DNA of 64,000 nt, from the NCBI GenBank assembly GCA_052161625.1, contig CP197412.1; one strand, 5' to 3'. Origin of the DNA: JBKCUI01 sp052161625. Its GTDB lineage: Bacteria > Planctomycetota > Planctomycetia > Pirellulales > Pirellulaceae. Below are positions 1-9,185 of this stretch, piece after piece. Below the pieces are notes generated by a model. The model saw nothing but the letters and a program-made list of their open reading frames with translations, ran no database searches and was not told the DNA's origin. Positions within the stretch are counted from its first letter, which is position 1. Every line of letters starts with the position of its first letter. The translations under genes and the position numbers were made by a program.

Positions 1-2
1 GT

Positions 3-1658
3 GCCAGCCAATTGAAGACCGGCAAGCTAGGCGACTCGATTCGTGCGTTGGAGCAGTCGCTCGCCGAATCGTCAGATTGGCCTCAAGCGGATGAAGCGTC
101 CATGACACTGGCCGAAGCCATGGTTCAGAAAAAGGATGACGCGAAAGCGATCGCAGCACTCGAAGGGCTCGTAAAACGCACTCCCCAATCGCGACTTCGC
201 GGCCAAGCAGAGTTTCGCATCGGACAGATTGCTGCGGGCATGGGGGATCTCCCACGAGCCCTGCGCGCGTATGACAGCGTCATCGATTCCTCGAAGGAGT
301 CCGGGCTCCGCGACTTCGCGACCTATGGCAAAGCATTCGTATTGATTCAGCAGGAGGCTTACCAACCTGCGCTCGAGCTCGTCACGCCAGTAGCTCAGTC
401 GGATCGAACGGATAGCTTGGGAGTGGAATCGAAGATCGCTAGAGCCATTTGCCTTCGACAGCTAGGTCATGCGGACGAAGCTCTAGCGACGCTGGCGAAG
501 CTCTCAACCGCGTCGCTTTCCGACGATATCGCGGTGAAGGTCCTTTACGAGCAATCGCTGAGTTTGGTAGCCAATGAGAAGCATGACGAAGCGATAGCGG
601 CTATTTCGAAGCTTCAAAGGCTGCTCCAAGAGAAGAAAGTCGACTTCCCATTGGCCGACAAAGCCCAATACGAGCTTGCATGGACCTACAAGACCAAGGG
701 GGATACGGCGAGCGCGATTCAGCAGTTCGAGAAGTTGGTCGAGCAGTATCCCGATAGCCCCCTCGCAGCAGAAGCCTACTTTCATGTAGGGCAAGCAGAA
801 TACGACAGTTCTAAATACGATCGAGCGATCCAGGCCTATCAAGTCGCTGCGAGCAAGACATTGGATTCCGAGCTGCAGGAAAAGTCCCTTTATAAAATGG
901 GTTGGGCCTTCTTCCAGCAAGGGGATTTCCCGACTGCGACGACCAAGTTTCGGCAGCAACTCAAAGAGTTTCCAAAAGGGGAGCTCTCCACGGATGCTCG
1001 TTTCATGATCGCCGAAAGCTTATTAAAGCAAAGCAATTTCGCAGACGCTTGGAAAGAATACGAAGGCCTTCGGTCGGCGATTCAAAAAGCCTCTTCGAAC
1101 GGAATCCCTGTGGGGGATCAAGTCGAAGCCTTGACATTGCTTCACGGCGGCCAATCGGCTCGTGAACTCAAGCGTTGGAAAGAAGCGGAGGCTTGGACCA
1201 ATGAGTTGGTTGTGAAGTTTCCGGAGTCTCCCTACCGCCCCATCGCCCTTTATGAACTCGCTTACGCGAGGCAGAATCTCAAGCGGCCAGCAGAAGCCAT
1301 CAACGCTTACAACGAGGTCGCAGAGAACAATCGCAATGAGCTCGGTGCGAGATCCCGCTTCATGATCGGCGAAGTCTTGTTCGCAGAAAGAGACTTCGCG
1401 AAGGCGATCGCGGAGTTCCAGAAAGTCATGTACGGCTACGGGGCCACGCAGGCGCCCGAAGAGATCAAAAATTGGCAGGCTCGTTCCGCATTTGAAGCGG
1501 GTCGGTGCAGCGAAGTGTTAATCGCGGATTTGAGCGGCGAGCGAAAGCAAAAGGCGATCGACAACGCGATGAAGTTCTACGAGTTTGTCGTTCAGAATCA
1601 TGCTTCCCACGAATTGGCCAGCAAAGCGGCAGAACGCGTTGCGGAGTTGCGACGTTAG
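3..1658 (+). CDS. Tetratricopeptide-repeat protein, 5' end outside window
   Basis: The frame is open from base 3, so the gene probably starts left of the window; the first possible start inside (TTG at 12) has no visible ribosome-binding site. About 551 residues are seen. They are almost entirely paired helices of the tetratricopeptide type with regularly spaced Ala/Tyr/Gly positions, for example YELAWTYKTKGDTASAIQQF near residue 220 and similar repeats to the C-terminus. TPR arrays of this kind (YbgF/BamD-like) scaffold protein complexes, often in the periplasm; location here cannot be judged without the N-terminus. Two other large TPR proteins lie at 39843-44021 beside ExbB/ExbD genes, so this may be a paralogue. 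No catalytic motif is seen. Confidence 0.85.
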   Translation, partial: ASQLKTGKLGDSIRALEQSLAESSDWPQADEASMTLAEAMVQKKDDAKAIAALEGLVKRTPQSRLRGQAEFRIGQIAAGMGDLPRALRAYDSVIDSSKESGLRDFATYGKAFVLIQQEAYQPALELVTPVAQSDRTDSLGVESKIARAICLRQLGHADEALATLAKLSTASLSDDIAVKVLYEQSLSLVANEKHDEAIAAISKLQRLLQEKKVDFPLADKAQYELAWTYKTKGDTASAIQQFEKLVEQYPDSPLAAEAYFHVGQAEYDSSKYDRAIQAYQVAASKTLDSELQEKSLYKMGWAFFQQGDFPTATTKFRQQLKEFPKGELSTDARFMIAESLLKQSNFADAWKEYEGLRSAIQKASSNGIPVGDQVEALTLLHGGQSARELKRWKEAEAWTNELVVKFPESPYRPIALYELAYARQNLKRPAEAINAYNEVAENNRNELGARSRFMIGEVLFAERDFAKAIAEFQKVMYGYGATQAPEEIKNWQARSAFEAGRCSEVLIADLSGERKQKAIDNAMKFYEFVVQNHASHELASKAAERVAELRR

Positions 1659-1737
1659 GCTCCGAGCTGCTCTGCGCGTTACGCGAGGACGGATCGGCCC
1701 GTGCATGCAAGTTAGTTCGATGCGCGTTGGGGGCAGA

Positions 1738-2313
1738 TTAGCTGTGCATTCGAGGGAGCGGATTGCCGACCGCGATAATCTTTGTCTCTTCGGCCGAGAG
1801 ATAGGCAAGGCGTGTGCGAACGTCGGCTTCGGTATCGAAGAGTTTGGCCATTCGAACGTAGGTCGTGTGGTGCCTGGCTTCGGATTCGAATAATGAACCG
1901 TAGAACGAAGCTAGCTCAGGGTCGGAAACATGTTGCCGAAGCAGATCGAATCGTTCGCACGATCGAGCTTCGATCAATCCGGCGATCAAGAGCCGATCTA
2001 CAGCGCGGTGCGGTTCGGTGGGACGGACTAATTCGTTCAGCGATTTGCCGTAGTTTCCAGGACGTTGCCTTCGAAACGGAATCCCTCGCTTTTGGAGCAA
2101 TGCGAGAACCATGTGGAAATGTTCGAGTTCTTCCTCCACGATGCGAGTCATCTCGCGGGTCAACTCGGTTTTTTCGATGTAAGCGCCGAGCAAGTTCATG
2201 GCGGTGGCTGCCGCCTTGTATTCGCAGTGCGCGTGGTCGACCAGGATTTCTTCTAAGTGAGCATCGACCTGTCGAAGCCAACGCTCTTGGGACTCGCTTT
2301 GTAGATGGAGCAT
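1738..2313 (-). CDS. miaE: tRNA-(ms2io6A) hydroxylase MiaE
   Basis: A 191-residue protein of the MiaE family, a ferritin-like non-haem diiron monooxygenase that hydroxylates the isopentenyl group of ms2i6A at position 37 of tRNAs reading U-starting codons. The carboxylate/histidine ligand pattern is visible: an early Glu in CEYKAAATAMNL, EEELEHF (ExxH), then EARSCERF and ESEARHH. Length fits the family (about 190-200). I chose the ATG at 2313 because MLHLQSESQERWL begins the conserved part; the frame stays open further upstream (to 2442) but that stretch does not look protein-like. Activity needs MiaA and MiaB products, whose genes are not in the window. The gene stands alone, between the TPR gene (convergent) and a secreted esterase. 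Confidence 0.9.
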   Translation of the reverse strand: MLHLQSESQERWLRQVDAHLEEILVDHAHCEYKAAATAMNLLGAYIEKTELTREMTRIVEEELEHFHMVLALLQKRGIPFRRQRPGNYGKSLNELVRPTEPHRAVDRLLIAGLIEARSCERFDLLRQHVSDPELASFYGSLFESEARHHTTYVRMAKLFDTEADVRTRLAYLSAEETKIIAVGNPLPRMHS

Positions 2314-2448
2314 AAAGATAAACGTGCAGCGAATGACAAAGGACGGGATAGGGCATGCGATCACAACGACACGATACCAACTGGATCGCGTATGTCGAGG
2401 GTCTACCTTTCCCAACCTCAAGCGATTGGGAAATCGGTCCATCGGCTG

Positions 2449-3384
2449 TCATTTGGAGGGGCGATGCACACCGTCTGAACGCGAATGTTGTTTGAAGAAT
2501 TGGACGATTCTTGCATTTGCCTCTTGGGGATAAGTGTGTCCCCCACTGTGTTCCATCACCACGACAGGTGCATGGACCTTGGATTCGTAGATGACACAGC
2601 CTGTCTCCCAACGTTTTGCATCGGGTGAGCATTCATTCTTTTTCTTGAATGCCTCAATCGTTGGAATCTGCCACGATCTGGGAACCACTTTGTCGTCTGT
2701 TCCCACTATGTGCATGACCGGTAGCGGCGAAATCTTGGCGAGAGGGTCACCTGCGAAGAGACCCGCTCTGACGCCACGCGCGGGGGCTGCGGAGGGGGCG
2801 ATGGCGGCAAACATCTCAGGTCTTTCCATGGCCAGAAGGTACGTGAACGCAGCTCCATTGGAGTGTCCCATCGAGTAGAGACGACTGCGGTCCACGGCAC
2901 AGGATTTGGTTAAATCATCCAGGAGCTTGTCGAAAAACAGCAAGTCTCGATTGTTCTGGTCACCATCAAACTTCTGCCATCCGCTTTTGGTCCCTTTCGG
3001 GTCGGTCATTCCAGGAGTCGGCAATCCCTGAGGGTATACCACGATGGCCTCCGGCCAGAGCTCATGGATCCGAAAGGTTCGGGCCGAGTGCTTCATGGCC
3101 CCTCCATGTCCATGCCAAACAAAAACAACTGGATGCACCAAAGTCTCCCGTTTCTTATCGGAAGAGGGGAGCGAGTCCGCCTGGGCCGCTGGATTTGCCG
3201 ATTGAAGGTTATTTGGCAAGGCGAGCAAGTATTGCCTCTCGACGTCTTGGACTCGGAGTGTCTGGGGAGATAGTCCAGCGAGAGGAGCTTGATTCGGTTG
3301 TGCCTCCGCGTTGGCGATCGTGATGAGGGCCATTGACATCGCGATAAGCCATGGGATCAGCGTGTTTGGAGCATGAAATTTCAT
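2449..3384 (-). CDS. Secreted alpha/beta-hydrolase, PHB-depolymerase/LpqC-like esterase
   Basis: A 311-residue protein with an N-terminal signal peptide (hydrophobic stretch to about residue 27, ending ANAEAQ). The rest is an esterase of the LpqC / polyhydroxybutyrate-depolymerase type: oxyanion segment HGHGG at 91-95, nucleophile elbow GHSNG with Ser175, an acid residue in GTDDKVVP, and the catalytic His in HSGGHTYP near the C-terminus. Such enzymes cleave short polyester or feruloyl-type ester bonds outside the cytoplasm; the actual substrate cannot be read from sequence. It starts at ATG 3384 and lies just downstream of the thiC terminator, so it is probably transcribed separately. Confidence 0.85.
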   Translation of the reverse strand: MKFHAPNTLIPWLIAMSMALITIANAEAQPNQAPLAGLSPQTLRVQDVERQYLLALPNNLQSANPAAQADSLPSSDKKRETLVHPVVFVWHGHGGAMKHSARTFRIHELWPEAIVVYPQGLPTPGMTDPKGTKSGWQKFDGDQNNRDLLFFDKLLDDLTKSCAVDRSRLYSMGHSNGAAFTYLLAMERPEMFAAIAPSAAPARGVRAGLFAGDPLAKISPLPVMHIVGTDDKVVPRSWQIPTIEAFKKKNECSPDAKRWETGCVIYESKVHAPVVVMEHSGGHTYPQEANARIVQFFKQHSRSDGVHRPSK

Positions 3385-3414
3385 AAGCTTGGACGTCTCT
3401 CAAAAGTATAGACG

Positions 3415-3444
3415 TAAAAAAAGCGGGAGTTTGACTCCCGCTTT
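3415..3444 (-). terminator. Intrinsic terminator downstream of thiC
   Basis: A perfect 11-bp stem (AAAGCGGGAGT / ACTCCCGCTTT) with a 3-base loop, followed on the minus strand by a run of T. It lies directly after the thiC stop codon, as a rho-independent terminator should. Confidence 0.8.
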
Positions 3445-3459
3445 CGGTTGGATGGGACG

Positions 3460-4806
3460 TTATTTCAATTGAACAAGTTCGTTTTCACCCGACTCGGCTG
3501 CCATTTTGCGAATGTCTTCCGTGATGCGCATCGAGCAATACTTCGGGCCGCACATGCTGCAGAAGTGAGCGCTCTTGAACGTATCTTGGGGGAGCGTTTC
3601 GTCATGGTAGGAACGAGCGGTTTCGGGATCGAGTGACAACCGGAATTGTTCGTTCCAATCGAATCCGAATCGAGCACGGGAAAGGGCATCGTCTCGTTCC
3701 TGCGCGCCGGGGCGTCGACGAGCGACATCGGCAGCGTGAGCCGCGATTTTGTATGCGATTACCCCTTGCTTGACGTCTTCTCGGTTAGGGAGCCCCAAAT
3801 GTTCTTTGGGGGTGACGTAGCAAAGCATGGCAGCACCGCTCCAGCCTGCCATTGCAGCACCGATAGCGCTGGTGATATGGTCATAGCCTGGGGCGATATC
3901 GGTGACCAACGGTCCGAGAACATAGAACGGAGCGCCGTGGCAAACTTCGATCTGCTTCTTGATGTTCATGTCGATTTGGTCCATGGGGATGTGACCAGGC
4001 CCTTCCACCATGACTTGCGTGCCCCGTTCCCATCCACGTTTGCAGAGTTTGCCGAGAACATCCAATTCCGCAAACTGCGCCGCGTCGCTCGCGTCGGCGA
4101 TCGAACCGGGGCGAAGGCCGTCCCCCAAGCTCCAGGTCACGTCGTATTGACGCATGATGTCGCAAAGATCATCGAACGCTTCGTAGAGCGGGTTTTGTTT
4201 CCGATGCGCCATCATCCATTTGGCGATGAGCGAACCACCCCGGCTGACGATACCGGTGACGCGCTCGACCGTAAGGTGCAGGTGTTCGAGTAGCACGCCG
4301 CAATGGATGGTCATGTAGTCGACCCCTTGTTTGGCCTGGTGCTCGACCATGTCGAGGAAATGCTGAGCCCGCATGTCTTCGATATTGCCTCCCAGTTCCT
4401 CCAGCATTTGGTAGATGGGGACGGTGCCGATCGGAACCGGCGAGGCTTCGATGATCGCTTTGCGAATGTTGTCGATGTCTTTTCCGGTGGAGAGATCCAT
4501 GACCGTGTCAGCGCCGTAGTGGACTGATACGTGAAGTTTCTCCAGTTCTTCGTCGACATTGCTAGTGACGGCGGAGTTTCCGATGTTCGCATTAATCTTG
4601 CACTTGGCCGCGATTCCGATGCACATGGGCTCCAGACGACCTGCCAAGTGGACTTTATTTGCCGGGATCACCATGCGTCCCGCTGCAACCTCGGAGCGAA
4701 TGGTCTCGGCGGGAAGTTTCTCACGCTTGGCGACAAACTCCATTTCAGGGGTGATTTCGCCTGCGACCGCTGCCGTATATTGAGTCGAACCTAAATTCGT
4801 AGTCAC
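3460..4806 (-). CDS. thiC: Phosphomethylpyrimidine synthase ThiC (short form)
   Basis: ThiC rearranges aminoimidazole ribotide to hydroxymethylpyrimidine phosphate in thiamine synthesis, using radical SAM chemistry in the cytoplasm. Visible landmarks are EITPEMEFVA at the start of the conserved part, the glycine-rich SLGDGLRPGSIADASDA, VMVEGPGHIPMDQI, and the C-terminal cluster motif CSMCGPKYC (CX2CX4C) that binds [4Fe-4S]. Starting at GTG 4806, preceded by GGAG, the protein has 448 residues, the short form that lacks the long N-terminal domain of the E. coli enzyme. The same frame stays open to 5247, but the extra 147 residues do not resemble ThiC. No TPP riboswitch core is visible upstream. 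No other thiamine gene is in the window. Confidence 0.93.
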   Translation of the reverse strand: MTTNLGSTQYTAAVAGEITPEMEFVAKREKLPAETIRSEVAAGRMVIPANKVHLAGRLEPMCIGIAAKCKINANIGNSAVTSNVDEELEKLHVSVHYGADTVMDLSTGKDIDNIRKAIIEASPVPIGTVPIYQMLEELGGNIEDMRAQHFLDMVEHQAKQGVDYMTIHCGVLLEHLHLTVERVTGIVSRGGSLIAKWMMAHRKQNPLYEAFDDLCDIMRQYDVTWSLGDGLRPGSIADASDAAQFAELDVLGKLCKRGWERGTQVMVEGPGHIPMDQIDMNIKKQIEVCHGAPFYVLGPLVTDIAPGYDHITSAIGAAMAGWSGAAMLCYVTPKEHLGLPNREDVKQGVIAYKIAAHAADVARRRPGAQERDDALSRARFGFDWNEQFRLSLDPETARSYHDETLPQDTFKSAHFCSMCGPKYCSMRITEDIRKMAAESGENELVQLK

Positions 4807-5088
4807 TCGTTGGGATACTCCAAATAGAGTTTTGGGAAAGAGATTGTCCGCCGGTGGACCATTTCGTGGGAGAAGAAATGGCTCTCCCCCTTTGCGACAG
4901 GCCTCCGCGGTGCACCAGGATTTTACCGAAGAGCGGAATTCCACAAAACCAGCAATTGGTTCGCTTTCGCGCAATTTTGAACCGGATGTTTCGGCTGGCA
5001 AGCTTTGCGTTAGCCCTTCCTGGCCGGCAGGACTACAATAGCAGGACGCTCTCGAAGCGGTTTCTCTTTCTTCTTCTGGCCTGACGGC

Positions 5089-6213
5089 ATGACACTCGAA
5101 CTTCCTCCGCCACCCATCCATACCATTCGCAATCGCATTGAAAAACCCTCCATTCTGGAGCAATCCCTGGACTCGCTTTCCATTTGGCTCAGCGGCCGAG
5201 GGCATCCCAGGTACCGCGCTAAGCAAGTTTTGGCTTGGGTGTATCATCGCCGCGCCGCTTCGTTCGCAGACATGTCCGATTTACCGAAGGCATTGCGATC
5301 GGAATTGGAGGAAGCCTTTGATTTCTTTCGATCAACCACGGTGGAGACGCAGGACTCGGAAGATGGGACGCAAAAGCTTCTGCTTCAATTGCACGATGGG
5401 GGACGCATTGAATGCGTTTTACTTCGGGATGGCCCGCGTCGTTCCATTTGCGTGAGCAGCCAGGTAGGCTGTGCGATGGGATGCGTGTTTTGCGCTAGCG
5501 GGCTCGATGGGGTGGATCGAAATCTGACGAGGGCCGAGATCCTGGAGCAGATGTTGAAGCTGCAGCGGCTGCTACCAGCGGACGAAAGACTGAGCCACAT
5601 TGTCATGATGGGGATGGGAGAGCCTTTGGCGAACCTGCCTCGCGTTCTCGATGCGCTGTCTGTGGCAAAAGATACTGAAATCGGATTGGGAATCAGTCCC
5701 CGACGGATCACCATCAGCACGGTGGGAATACCCGCTTCGATCGACAAGCTCGCGGAGGATCGATCCCCCTACCAACTCGCCATTAGCCTGCATGCTCCGA
5801 ACGATGCTTTACGAAGCCAGCTGGTTCCGGTCAACAAAAAGATCGGAATTGACCCCATTCTGGAAGCCGCCGATCGTTACTTTCAAGCGACCGGGCGCCG
5901 GTTGACTTTTGAATACGTTCTCCTGAAGGACGTGAACGATTCCGCCGAGTGCGCACGTGAGTTGGTGAAATTGCTACGCGGACGCACCGCGATGCTCAAC
6001 GTCATTCCCTATAACCCGGTTCCGGGCTTGCCCTACGCAACTCCGTCACCGGACGCGATCTTTGAATTTCGCCGTACGTTGGTGGATGGTGGGATCAATG
6101 TCATGTTCCGTCAACGCAAGGGAAATGACATTCAAGCGGCTTGTGGGCAGCTCCGGAGATTGCGGCAGAACGAACCGTTTGCAGGCCCGCCATTGGTCAC
6201 GCTACAGACCTAG
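5089..6213 (+). CDS. rlmN: Dual-specificity rRNA/tRNA adenine-C2 methyltransferase RlmN
   Basis: A 374-residue radical-SAM methyltransferase that makes m2A2503 in 23S rRNA and m2A37 in some tRNAs. The cluster motif is Cys128-x3-Cys132-x2-Cys135 (VGCAMGCVFCASG), followed by the SAM-binding GMGEP segment. The C-terminal GNDIQAACGQLR carries the cysteine that accepts the methyl group, as in true RlmN. The length is normal. It is divergent from thiC with about 280 bp between the two starts. apbE follows closely, its start 24 bp past this stop. Confidence 0.95.
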   Translation: MTLELPPPPIHTIRNRIEKPSILEQSLDSLSIWLSGRGHPRYRAKQVLAWVYHRRAASFADMSDLPKALRSELEEAFDFFRSTTVETQDSEDGTQKLLLQLHDGGRIECVLLRDGPRRSICVSSQVGCAMGCVFCASGLDGVDRNLTRAEILEQMLKLQRLLPADERLSHIVMMGMGEPLANLPRVLDALSVAKDTEIGLGISPRRITISTVGIPASIDKLAEDRSPYQLAISLHAPNDALRSQLVPVNKKIGIDPILEAADRYFQATGRRLTFEYVLLKDVNDSAECARELVKLLRGRTAMLNVIPYNPVPGLPYATPSPDAIFEFRRTLVDGGINVMFRQRKGNDIQAACGQLRRLRQNEPFAGPPLVTLQT

Positions 6214-6236
6214 CTAACCCCGCACGTGCACCGATC

Positions 6237-7244
6237 ATGCAACCTTCGGCATCGAATGGACTGAATGTTCCCGTACCTTTGTCGCCCGGGTATTTGTTAG
6301 AGATCGGCCGCGATGCCATGGCGTGTCGATTTGAAGTTCTGTTGCATCCAGGACAACCGACGAATGGCCCCGAGTTGGCCTGCCATGCGCTCGAGACGAT
6401 TTCTTATCTCGAAGATCAATGGAGTCTCTACAGACCTGCCAGCGAATTGAGTTTGATCAATGCGAGGGCTGAAACGACCGCGATGCCTATCTCGGAATCG
6501 ACCAAAACGTTGGTCGCATTGGGACTGGAATTGCACCGGCGAACGGAGGGTGCGTTTGATCTGACTGCGACCAAACTCTCCAAGGCATGGGGGTTCTTTC
6601 GCAGGCAAGGGATCATGCCGGGGACCGCGGAAATCGAACAAGCGTTGCGCGAAGTTGGAAGCCATCACATACAACTCGACAATGCTTCGAATACGATTCG
6701 CTACGGGGCTCCCATCGAGATCAATCCCGGTGGGATCGGAAAGGGTGTGGCGATCGACATGGCGGCGGATTGGTTAGAGGATCACGGTGTCGAGCAGTAT
6801 GCGTTTCACGGAGGTAAAAGCAGTATTCGATGTCGGGGCGAGCAAGAAAAATCCGCATCCAAGACAGGTTGGGGAATTGCCGTGCGACACCCGGAGCAGA
6901 GCGAGCGATTGTTGGGGACGCTGAAACTATTCGATCAATCGCTCGGGACCAGCGGTCCAGCCAACCAGTTCTTCTACTTCCAAGGCAAACGCTTTGGGCA
7001 CATCATCGATCCGAGGACTGGCTGGCCCGCCGAGGGGATGTTGAGTGTCACCATCCTGCATCCGAATGCTGGATGGGCTGACGCGCTCGCGACGGGACTC
7101 TATGTCTTGGGAATCGATCGCGCGATCGCTTACTGTGAGAACAATCCGGATACAGCGATGTTGGCGATTCTTCCCGGCGAGCGCAGCGGGCAAGTCGAAA
7201 TAGTTACTTGCAATTTACAACCCGAGCAATGGATTCCGTCTTAA
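6237..7244 (+). CDS. apbE: FAD:protein FMN transferase ApbE
   Basis: A 335-residue ApbE-family protein, which attaches FMN from FAD covalently to Thr/Ser of flavoproteins such as Na+-NQR or RNF subunits. Seen are NPGGIGKGVAID, TSGPANQFF followed by GHIIDPRTGWPAEG, and the Mg-binding ADALATGLYVLG near the C-terminus. I chose ATG 6237, 24 bp after rlmN; the same frame is open into rlmN but those codons are rlmN's. There is no clear signal peptide or lipobox, unlike many ApbE proteins, so it may act in the cytoplasm or have lost its export signal. No flavoprotein target is encoded nearby. Confidence 0.9.
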   Translation: MQPSASNGLNVPVPLSPGYLLEIGRDAMACRFEVLLHPGQPTNGPELACHALETISYLEDQWSLYRPASELSLINARAETTAMPISESTKTLVALGLELHRRTEGAFDLTATKLSKAWGFFRRQGIMPGTAEIEQALREVGSHHIQLDNASNTIRYGAPIEINPGGIGKGVAIDMAADWLEDHGVEQYAFHGGKSSIRCRGEQEKSASKTGWGIAVRHPEQSERLLGTLKLFDQSLGTSGPANQFFYFQGKRFGHIIDPRTGWPAEGMLSVTILHPNAGWADALATGLYVLGIDRAIAYCENNPDTAMLAILPGERSGQVEIVTCNLQPEQWIPS

Positions 7245-7390
7245 TCGCGGGGATCGAACGGGGATGGCGGATGCGGTAGAACGCACACTCTACTTTTCGT
7301 CAAAATAGTTGCGAGTGGCGGGAATTAGGGTGTAGGATTAACCTCACTCCCGCACACTCTCTTCTCTCCCTCGTTCCAAGGAGTTTGATC

Positions 7391-7696
7391 GTGATTCGAT
7401 ACTGCTGTGATCGTTGCAAACGAGATATCGATCCTCAATGTGATTTGAGGTACACGGTGACCATCGAAATCGAAGCGGGAGTTGACGGAGACGAGCACGA
7501 GCTGGTCGACGATCCCGATCATCTGGATGATCTTCAAGACATGCTGGATTCGGCCGACGAAATTTGTAGCTCGGTCTTCAGCGACGAAATCTATCAGCGC
7601 AAGCAGTTCGATCTCTGCAAAGATTGTTTCCGACAGTACATCAAAAACCCACTCGCCAAAGAGGTCTCTTCTCCTCTCGGTTTTAGTAAAAACTAG
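7391..7696 (+). CDS. Small Cys-pair (zinc-ribbon-like) hypothetical protein
   Basis: A 101-residue protein not assigned to a named family. The start is GTG 7391, seven bases after a good AAGGAG (7378-7383); a TTG at 7385 in the same frame is too close to that site. It has two Cys pairs, YCCDRCKRD near the N-terminus and DLCKDCFRQ near residue 78, which could form one split zinc site around an acidic, Asp/Glu-rich middle (DDPDHLDDLQDMLDS). It has no signal peptide or membrane segment. It sits between apbE and the glycerate kinase on the same strand, separated by about 145 bp and 50 bp. Function unknown. Confidence 0.75.
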   Translation: MIRYCCDRCKRDIDPQCDLRYTVTIEIEAGVDGDEHELVDDPDHLDDLQDMLDSADEICSSVFSDEIYQRKQFDLCKDCFRQYIKNPLAKEVSSPLGFSKN

Positions 7697-7748
7697 TTGG
7701 ATACTTTGGGCGTGAACGACATCGCTATGGGGTGAACAACATGGCTAG

Positions 7749-9185
7749 TTGGTTCGTGATTTCTCGAGCCTTTCTCTGTTTGGGATTGCATTGACGATCG
7801 AGCCACGCACTCTACAAGCCTTCAGTATTTGGAATGCTGGGGTCGAATCGGTCCGGGGGGATCGCCTTATCGCGCGGAGTCTTCGATTCGACCGAGACCA
7901 ATTGCTCATCGAGGATATCGGTCGGTATTCCTTGCGAGGGATCGATCGCGTTCTGGTATTGGGAGGTGGTAAAGCTGCCGCGGCGATGGCTGCGGGGCTT
8001 GAATCGATCTGGAATTCATCCACTCCACCTCGCCAGAAATTGGAGGGATGGTTGCATGCCCCGCAAGGCAGCTTTGACGAATCGGCCGACGCCACCGCCC
8101 ATCGCCGGATTGCATTGCATGCGGCGCGACCGGCAGGCGTTAACGAGCCGACGCGGGAAGGAATGTTGGGGTGTGAAGAGATGCTCCGACTGGCTAAATC
8201 TGCCAATGAAAAGACATTGGTTCTCTCCCTTCTGTCTGGAGGAGCCAGCGCGTTAATGCCGTCGCCGCTCCCGGGCCTTCTCTTGGAGGATAAAGTAGCT
8301 CTCACGCGGCATCTCAGTCGAAACGGGGCGAACATCGAGGAGCTCAATGAGGTGAGACGTGCGCTGAGCCAGATCAAAGGTGGAGGTTTAGCGCGCGCCT
8401 GCGCTCGGGCGCATCGAGTTGTTTCGTTGGTCTTGTCGGATGTGCTTGGAGATCCGCTTCATTTGATTGGATCGGGACCGACTGTTTTGGAACCTCCACC
8501 CAATCCGGCTCTCGCATTGGAGATCATTGCGAGATTCGACCCTCGTCAGGAGCTGCCTTCTTCGATTCGAAGATGTCTGGAATCCAGATTGACAACACCG
8601 AGCGATTCACTTGGATCAGGAGGTTGTCCGGTGGAGACTCATGTCTTGGCCAACAATGCGACTGCAGTGGATGCTGCGGGTACGCGAGCCGTGGAACTGG
8701 GATATGCGTATTGGATGGAGTCGAATCGGACGAGCGAAGGGGATGTGCGGGTTGTGGCTGAGAAGCTTGTGCGAGCCATGGAGCTCGCGGCAGAAAGCGG
8801 GCAGCCCGATTGTCTGATTAGCGGGGGTGAACCGACTGTTCAATTGCCGCCGGTTGGGCGTTGCGGTCGCGGCGGACGCAATCAACATTTAGCTCTAACC
8901 CTGCTCCATCTATTGGAGAAACATCCTCACCCGAATCTTCGCGCCGCGCGCTGCGTGTCGATCGTGTGCGCCGGAACGGATGGAGAAGATGGGCCGACGC
9001 GAGCAGCGGGGGCTTTTGTGGATCGTCAGGTCGTGGAAACTGCTCAAAAACAGGGGTTGGACCCAGAGGATTACTTAACGCGATGCGATGCGTACACTTT
9101 CTTCGAGAAAGCGGGAGGGCTTTTGGTCACCGGTCCGACGCACACGAATGTTTGCGATTTGCGCGTGGTATTGCTGCGGGATTAG
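7749..9185 (+). CDS. Glycerate 2-kinase, MOFRL/GckA family
   Basis: A protein of about 478 residues of the class II glycerate kinase (GckA/TtuD, DUF4147 plus MOFRL) family, which phosphorylates D-glycerate to 2-phosphoglycerate and links glycerate, serine or tartronate breakdown to glycolysis. Visible are VLVLGGGKAAAAMAAG near residue 73, LSLLSGGASALMPSP, NEVRRALSQIKGGGLA, VLSDVLGDPLHLIGSGPT and, in the MOFRL part, ISGGEPTVQLP, GRGGRNQHLAL and CAGTDGEDGPTRAAGAF. The start is uncertain: TTG 7749 is the first in frame, and a TTG about 14 codons later is an alternative. Its stop overlaps the stop of the convergent ABC ATPase by 3 bases. Confidence 0.9.
   Translation: MVRDFSSLSLFGIALTIEPRTLQAFSIWNAGVESVRGDRLIARSLRFDRDQLLIEDIGRYSLRGIDRVLVLGGGKAAAAMAAGLESIWNSSTPPRQKLEGWLHAPQGSFDESADATAHRRIALHAARPAGVNEPTREGMLGCEEMLRLAKSANEKTLVLSLLSGGASALMPSPLPGLLLEDKVALTRHLSRNGANIEELNEVRRALSQIKGGGLARACARAHRVVSLVLSDVLGDPLHLIGSGPTVLEPPPNPALALEIIARFDPRQELPSSIRRCLESRLTTPSDSLGSGGCPVETHVLANNATAVDAAGTRAVELGYAYWMESNRTSEGDVRVVAEKLVRAMELAAESGQPDCLISGGEPTVQLPPVGRCGRGGRNQHLALTLLHLLEKHPHPNLRAARCVSIVCAGTDGEDGPTRAAGAFVDRQVVETAQKQGLDPEDYLTRCDAYTFFEKAGGLLVTGPTHTNVCDLRVVLLRD

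Noticed and set aside
1916..2632. Open frame of 238 codons on the minus strand overlapping miaE
   Set aside because: Arg/Ser-rich translation with no motif, out of phase with miaE, whose metal ligands are clear.
4807..5088. TPP riboswitch upstream of thiC
   Set aside because: Neither the CTGAGA core nor the ACCTGATC-type element was found on the minus strand.
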